Below are positions 14,807 to 18,833 of a DNA stretch of 18,833 nt, one piece after another (within the stretch, counting starts at the first letter, position 1; every line of letters starts with the position of its first letter). The position numbers and the translations under genes were made by a program. This DNA comes from Promethearchaeota archaeon. GTDB taxonomy: Archaea; Asgardarchaeota; Lokiarchaeia; Sigyniarchaeales; SOKP01. The notes under the pieces were generated by a model. The model saw only the letters and a program-made list of their open reading frames with translations, was not told where the DNA came from and made no database searches. The stretch lies in assembly GCA_030615235.1 (NCBI GenBank), contig JAUWZR010000020.1, forward strand, positions 1 to 18,833, in the 5' to 3' direction.

Positions 14807-14820
14807 ACTATATATATTTT
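14807..14820 (+). promoter_or_regulatory. Promoter of the phosphofructokinase gene
   Basis: The sequence actatatatatttt includes TATATATA at 14809-14816 and lies 36-43 nt before ATG 14852. Transcription would start near 14838-14842. A GTGA at 14842-14845 could serve as a weak ribosome binding element. This makes the gene independent of ZPR1, 67 nt upstream. Confidence 0.5.
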
Positions 14821-14851
14821 TAAAATTGAATTATAAAAAGTGTGAAATCAA

Positions 14852-16000
14852 ATGACAATTAAAAAAATCGGAATCCTCACAGGGGGTGGCGATTGTCCGG
14901 ACTTAAACTCAGTTATTTACGGAATTATGCTAAAAGCTTACGATGCAGGTATAGAATGCGTTGGAATTCTTAAAGGTTGGAAAGGCCTTATGGAAAATCT
15001 AACGATTCCTCTTAAAATCGCAGAACACGATGATTTACATACTATTGGAGGGACAATTTTATACACAAGCAGAACTAATCCTTTTAAGGGAGCAGAATCT
15101 AAAGAAGAAGTTGCTAAGGATTTGGTAGATAAATTAAATGAATTAGGTATTGACGCGTTAATTGCAATTGGAGGAGATGACACTTTAAGCGTTGCTGATG
15201 CTATGTGTAAATACTCAAAAGCGAATGTAATCGGCTGTCCAAAAACGATAGATAATGACTTGCTTGGGACCCATTACACGTTCGGATTTTGGAGTGCGGT
15301 ACAATTAGCGTCAAACGCTATGGATAATCTTACAACAACGGCCCGGTCTCACCAAAGAGTATTTGTTGTGGAGGTTATGGGTAGAGACGCAGGTTTTCTT
15401 ACCATGTATAGTGGAATATCTGCTGGTGCTGATATAATACTAATTCCTGAAACTCCATTTGATTTCCAAAGGGATATAGTTGATGTTCTTAGAAAAAGAG
15501 CAAAAGCAGGATACAAATATCATATAATAGCAACTTCTGAAGGGGCTTACCCTAAGAATGAATCATTAGAACGAGATTTTAAAACAATTTCAAAGGAAAC
15601 CATTGATAAATTACCTAAAGACACTTATGGTAATCCTCTCCTCGCGAAATTAAATATATCGAAGATAATTGTTAATGAATTAAATATGAGAGATGATCTT
15701 AAAGAAGTGTTTCAAAATAATGGTGTAGATTTTGAATGTAGGAGCGTAGTTCTAGGCCACACCATGCGAGCTGGAACGCCGAATTCTTTCGATCGAATTT
15801 TAGGATTACGATTTGGATTAGCGGCTATGAAACTTGTTTTAGAAGGTAAATTTGGTACTATGGTTTCGCTTCAAGGAAATAAAATAGAAACAATTCCGCT
15901 TTCTAAAGGTGTTAAAAAGAAATATATTACTACTGATAGCGATAAAATGGAATTAAGAGACCTTCTTGTAAAAATTAGGTATTTATCAAAACAAAATTAA
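14852..16000 (+). CDS. pfp: 6-phosphofructokinase, PPi-dependent type predicted
   Basis: Bacterial-type (PfkA superfamily) phosphofructokinase, converting fructose 6-phosphate to fructose 1,6-bisphosphate. The 382 residues show GILTGGGDCPDLNSV at 7-21, IGGDDTLS at 106-113, PKTIDND at 130-136 (catalytic D134), MGRDAG at 176-181 and GHTMRAGTPNSFDR in the C-terminal half. The phosphoryl-donor signature is telling: D110 and K131 occupy the positions of Gly104 and Gly124 of E. coli PfkA, and Asp plus Lys there characterises pyrophosphate-using enzymes, whereas ATP enzymes have Gly. A PPi enzyme would be reversible, serving glycolysis and gluconeogenesis. The start is ATG 14852 with its own TATA element. 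Many archaea use ADP-dependent sugar kinases instead, so horizontal origin is plausible. Confidence 0.9.
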   Translation: MTIKKIGILTGGGDCPDLNSVIYGIMLKAYDAGIECVGILKGWKGLMENLTIPLKIAEHDDLHTIGGTILYTSRTNPFKGAESKEEVAKDLVDKLNELGIDALIAIGGDDTLSVADAMCKYSKANVIGCPKTIDNDLLGTHYTFGFWSAVQLASNAMDNLTTTARSHQRVFVVEVMGRDAGFLTMYSGISAGADIILIPETPFDFQRDIVDVLRKRAKAGYKYHIIATSEGAYPKNESLERDFKTISKETIDKLPKDTYGNPLLAKLNISKIIVNELNMRDDLKEVFQNNGVDFECRSVVLGHTMRAGTPNSFDRILGLRFGLAAMKLVLEGKFGTMVSLQGNKIETIPLSKGVKKKYITTDSDKMELRDLLVKIRYLSKQN

Positions 16001-16049
16001 ATCCTCTTGTTAATGGTGTGTATTTTAGATAAAAGAGAAAATGTAAAAA

Positions 16050-17288
16050 TTATCCAAAGTGTTTTTCTTCCTCGTGTTCAGCGTCTAAAGCGTCCAGTTC
16101 CACATCGCGACCAATCCATTTTTCGCTTAAAATTTCCTTGTAATACTCGTGCTGGATAATTAAGTTCATTATTTCTGTTGTACCGGTCCAAATTTCGCCT
16201 AAACGGGCGTCCCTCATTAATCTTTCTATAGGATAGACTGTTGTGTATCCAATTCCACCCATGATTTGCATTGATTTATTGATTACTTTCCAACACATTT
16301 TTGTTGAAAACTTTTTGGATTCAGAAACCAATCTTCTTTGGAGAGCAGGTGGAGCACCTGCATCTATTGATTTCGCAGTATTAAAGACAATTGCTCTTAC
16401 TGCGTCTAAATATGTAATACAATCAGCGATCATGAAGTTAATGGCCTGAAAATTCTTAATTACCTGTCCAAACGCTTTTCGTTTAGTGCTATATTTGGTA
16501 GCAATGTGTAGACAAGCACGTGCCAATCCAATAAAGCCAGAAGCTGTAGACAACCTCTCTGGAACCATCATTTGATAGAATATTTTACCTCCATCTCCCT
16601 CTCCCATTATTAAATTTTCTTTTGGGACTTTTGCATCTTTAAAAATAATTCTTCCCGCTCCTCCACCTCTAGTACCCAATAAACCGTATATATATGCTGC
16701 TTCTACTGCTTCACTTTTGTCGACTATAAACAAACTTAAAGCATCACGGGGTTGTGCATTTGGATTAGTTTTAGCATAAACTAAGAAAAAATCAGCACCT
16801 TCAGCTCCGACTACAAATCGCTTTTCTCCGTTTAATATATAATAATCTCCTTCTTTCACAGCTGTAGATGTCGCTCCAAAAAAATCAGACCCGCCTCTGG
16901 GTTCAGTTAGTGCTTCAGCGGTAAATTTTTTTCCCTCACACATGGGTTTAAGGTAGTTAAGCTTTTGTTCTTCGGTACCAAATTTATTAATAGCCTCTCC
17001 ACAGATGCTTGGTAATGAAAATAAGCAAGCTAAAGAACTTCCTAATACACCTATTTCTTCTTGAGCAATTATTTCGCTTTCCCAATTCAATCCACGGCCT
17101 CCATATTCTTTTGGAAACCTTATACCTATTAAATTTTGCTTGGCTAGGGCGTGTAACCATTCACTTGGGTATTGTACCTCGTCTTTATCCATTTTTTTTA
17201 GTAAAGAAGGAGGTACAGCATTCTTTACAAACTCTCGAATTTCATCTCTAAATTTCATATTTTCTTCGCTTAATAAATAATCATACAA
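16050..17288 (-). CDS. Acyl-CoA dehydrogenase family flavoprotein
   Basis: FAD-dependent alpha,beta-dehydrogenase of acyl-CoA thioesters or a related reductase. The 412 residues cover all three domains: an N-terminal helical part, the middle beta-domain with ALTEPRGGSDF at 126-136 and LNGEKRFVVGAEGADFFLVYA at about 152-172, and the C-terminal helical domain with RKAFGQVIKNFQAINFMIAD at about 270-289, QIMGGIGYTT at 341-350 and RDARLGEIWTGTTEI at 359-373. The usual catalytic Glu of the IYEGT motif is Thr (T368); E244 in VPERL may replace it, as in isovaleryl- and long-chain types. TTG 17288 is the start, 7 nt after a perfect AAGGTGG. No electron-transfer flavoprotein genes are nearby. Substrate unknown. 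Confidence 0.9.
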   Translation of the reverse strand: MYDYLLSEENMKFRDEIREFVKNAVPPSLLKKMDKDEVQYPSEWLHALAKQNLIGIRFPKEYGGRGLNWESEIIAQEEIGVLGSSLACLFSLPSICGEAINKFGTEEQKLNYLKPMCEGKKFTAEALTEPRGGSDFFGATSTAVKEGDYYILNGEKRFVVGAEGADFFLVYAKTNPNAQPRDALSLFIVDKSEAVEAAYIYGLLGTRGGGAGRIIFKDAKVPKENLIMGEGDGGKIFYQMMVPERLSTASGFIGLARACLHIATKYSTKRKAFGQVIKNFQAINFMIADCITYLDAVRAIVFNTAKSIDAGAPPALQRRLVSESKKFSTKMCWKVINKSMQIMGGIGYTTVYPIERLMRDARLGEIWTGTTEIMNLIIQHEYYKEILSEKWIGRDVELDALDAEHEEEKHFG

Positions 17289-17295
17289 TTTTGTT

Positions 17296-17302
17296 CCACC
17301 TT
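17296..17302 (-). promoter_or_regulatory. Ribosome binding site deciding the TTG start of the acyl-CoA dehydrogenase
   Basis: The minus-strand AAGGTGG is followed by 7 nt and then TTG at 17288-17286. The strength and spacing select TTG over the first in-frame ATG (residue 11). Further upstream, tagtatatttaata (complement of 17341-17354) is a candidate TATA region, giving a leader of about 30 nt. Confidence 0.7.
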
Positions 17303-17442
17303 AGTTGATTAATACCACAATAATTAATGATAGATAGGTTTATTAAATATACTAAATAGCTCTAGGTTTATTAGTAGACAATAATTAGAATTTAGCATAA
17401 TCTTTGTTGATAATTTTTTTTTTTACATATTTTATGATTGAT

Positions 17443-17460
17443 TCTTTTTAAAGATAAATT
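17443..17460 (+). promoter_or_regulatory. Candidate promoter of the MFS transporter
   Basis: In the 191-nt divergent gap, tctttttaaagataaatt contains a TATA-like TTTTTAAAG (17445-17453) about 27-35 nt before ATG 17480, the right distance for a short-leader transcript. A run of eleven T at 17414-17424 upstream has no clear role. Confidence 0.35.
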
Positions 17461-17479
17461 CATTAAAAGATGACAAATC

Positions 17480-18730
17480 ATGTTCACAAAATTTAAGCGT
17501 TCATATAATGAATATCCCGGGACATTTAAGGTGTTAGTCCTCGCCACTTTCATTGATAGAATGGGATTTTTTTTACTGTTTCCGTTTTTTGCATTGTATA
17601 TGACCGCACGTTTTAATGTCGTGCCAACCCAAGTAGGATTACTATTTACGATATTTTCGGCAGGAAATATAATCGGTGGTATAATGGGAGGTGCGTTAGC
17701 CGATAAATACGGGCGTCGTGCTATGATACTTGTTGGCTTAATTGGTAGCGGTGTAAGCAGTATCTTAATGGGATTAATCGATGATTTGAATATCTTTTAC
17801 ATCATCGCTGCATTCATGGGTCTGATTGGCAATTTTGGAGGTCCTGCGAGACAAGCAATGGTAGCAGATTTACTACCTCCAGAAAAACAAGCAGAAGGGT
17901 TTGGGGTTCTACGGGTGGCTGTTAATCTTTCAGCAACGGTGGGTCCTATACTTGGTGGGTTTATAGCGACTCAATCTTATCTAGTTTTATTTATCGCAGA
18001 TGCTGTAAGTAGCCTAATTACAGGTATTATTGTATTTTTTGTCATTCCAGAAACGAAACCTGAAAAAAAAGAAGGCGAAGCGGAAGAAACACTTGTGAAA
18101 AGTGTAATAGGATACAAAGAAGTTTTAAAAGATTGGAGATATATGTTGTTTCTCTCTGTGTCTGCTATAACGGTGATTGTATATATGCAAATGAACGCCA
18201 CCTTGTCGGTATTTTTGCGTGATGTCTATGGATTTCCTACAATGTATTTTGGTTTTTTGTTAAGTATGAACGCTGTGATGGTGGTAATATTTCAATTCTG
18301 GATAACCAGGAAAATGTCAAAATATTCTCCTATGAAAGTGATGGCTATAGGAACATTGTTTTATATGGTTGGATTTGGTATGTACGGTTTTGTTTCAGAG
18401 TCATACCTATTTTTTTTCGCTATGGCAATTATTACTATTGGGGAAATGATTGAGATGCCTATTGGACAAACTGCAGCTGCATCTTTTGCTCCTGAAGATA
18501 AACGAGGACGGTATATGGCAGTATTTGGCTTCCATTGGGCGATCCCTAATTTATTTGCGATTTTACTCGCGGGATTAGTGATGGAACATATTGGCCCAAA
18601 CTGGGTTTGGTATTTCGCAGGTATTCTATCACTCTTTGCGGCGATAGGATTCTGGTTACTTCATGGAATTACAAAAGCTCGATTTTCAATAGAGAAGGAA
18701 TTACTCGTTGAAGAAGTGCAAGAAGTATGA
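17480..18730 (+). CDS. Major facilitator superfamily transporter, drug-efflux-like
   Basis: A 416-residue inner-membrane secondary transporter with about 12 predicted transmembrane segments in two halves joined by a charged loop (about 193-212, rich in Glu and Lys: ETKPEKKEGEAEETL). The MFS motif A is clear between helices 2 and 3: GGALADKYGRR at about 71-81. IDRMGF in helix 1 and a proline/glycine-rich LSATVGPILGGF (about 150-161, motif C-like) in helix 5 point to the proton-coupled antiporter (DHA1, MdtH/YttB-like) group. The substrate is not predictable from sequence. The start ATG 17480 precedes the short cytosolic N-terminus; no Shine-Dalgarno is evident. It is divergent from the acyl-CoA dehydrogenase and has no visible regulator next to it. 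Confidence 0.88.
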   Translation: MFTKFKRSYNEYPGTFKVLVLATFIDRMGFFLLFPFFALYMTARFNVVPTQVGLLFTIFSAGNIIGGIMGGALADKYGRRAMILVGLIGSGVSSILMGLIDDLNIFYIIAAFMGLIGNFGGPARQAMVADLLPPEKQAEGFGVLRVAVNLSATVGPILGGFIATQSYLVLFIADAVSSLITGIIVFFVIPETKPEKKEGEAEETLVKSVIGYKEVLKDWRYMLFLSVSAITVIVYMQMNATLSVFLRDVYGFPTMYFGFLLSMNAVMVVIFQFWITRKMSKYSPMKVMAIGTLFYMVGFGMYGFVSESYLFFFAMAIITIGEMIEMPIGQTAAASFAPEDKRGRYMAVFGFHWAIPNLFAILLAGLVMEHIGPNWVWYFAGILSLFAAIGFWLLHGITKARFSIEKELLVEEVQEV

Positions 18731-18792
18731 TTTTTTAATTAAATATTTATCTCTCACCGTTCTGGTTAAAATCGAATAATCAATTTTTTTTT
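18731..18792 (+). terminator. T-tracts after the MFS gene
   Basis: A TTTTTT run directly follows the stop (18731-18736) and a nine-T run lies at 18784-18792. Both are consistent with U-rich archaeal termination. I see no gene in the remaining bases to the window end. Confidence 0.35.
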
Positions 18793-18833
18793 AATATAAA
18801 AATAGGGCAAAACAAAAAGATTGTATATAAATT

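Noticed and set aside
1..18833. CRISPR arrays, insertion sequences, integrase sites, toxin-antitoxin or phage genes.
   Set aside because: No direct repeat arrays, terminal inverted repeats, transposase or integrase reading frames were seen; the genes are housekeeping or metabolic.

Overview
The window is AT-rich archaeal DNA, densely packed with genes, and almost every gene belongs to a recognisable family. It has no rRNA, tRNA, CRISPR array, insertion sequence or phage gene that I can see. The archaeal assignment rests on the proteasome alpha / SBDS / Rrp4-Rrp41-Rrp42 / L37Ae / Pcc1 / prefoldin-beta gene order, on a four-subunit porGDAB oxidoreductase, and on TATA-like elements 25-40 nt upstream of several starts. 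The low GC, together with ZPR1, an acyl-CoA dehydrogenase and a bacterial-type phosphofructokinase, would suit a Lokiarchaeia-like Asgard archaeon. That placement is inference, not proof.

Region 1 (1-9592, all + strand) is a long information-processing run. It holds a 5'-truncated proteasome alpha gene, SBDS, the exosome genes rrp4-rrp41-rrp42 (adjacent or overlapping by 1 nt), then after a 355-nt gap L37Ae, the KEOPS subunit Pcc1, prefoldin beta and a DHH phosphoesterase. It continues into an energy-coupling-factor (ECF) transporter core (two ATPases and EcfT, with no substrate-binding S subunit nearby). The run ends with a Cgi121-type KEOPS subunit whose start overlaps the ecfT stop by 4 nt.

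Region 2 (9589-13969, - strand) reads right to left: porG, porD, porA, porB (pyruvate:ferredoxin oxidoreductase type), then a TsaC/Sua5-type threonylcarbamoyl-AMP synthase and a Tan1-like THUMP protein. Pcc1, Cgi121 and TsaC/Sua5 all serve tRNA t6A37 synthesis, and Tan1 serves tRNA acetylcytidine formation, so tRNA modification recurs across 4.7-10.8 kb.

Region 3 (14209-18833) holds a ZPR1 zinc-finger protein, a phosphofructokinase with the active-site signature of the pyrophosphate-dependent enzymes, a convergent acyl-CoA dehydrogenase and a divergent MFS transporter. The phosphofructokinase and the Por complex would sit at the upper and lower ends of sugar catabolism, joining at acetyl-CoA.

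I found no wholly new system. The items most worth a second look are the PPi-type phosphofructokinase signature, the acidic tail and Arg/Gly insert of Rrp4, the KEOPS gene translationally coupled to an ECF transporter without an S subunit, a possible frameshifted ORF in the 4035-4389 gap, and the acyl-CoA dehydrogenase with a relocated catalytic glutamate.
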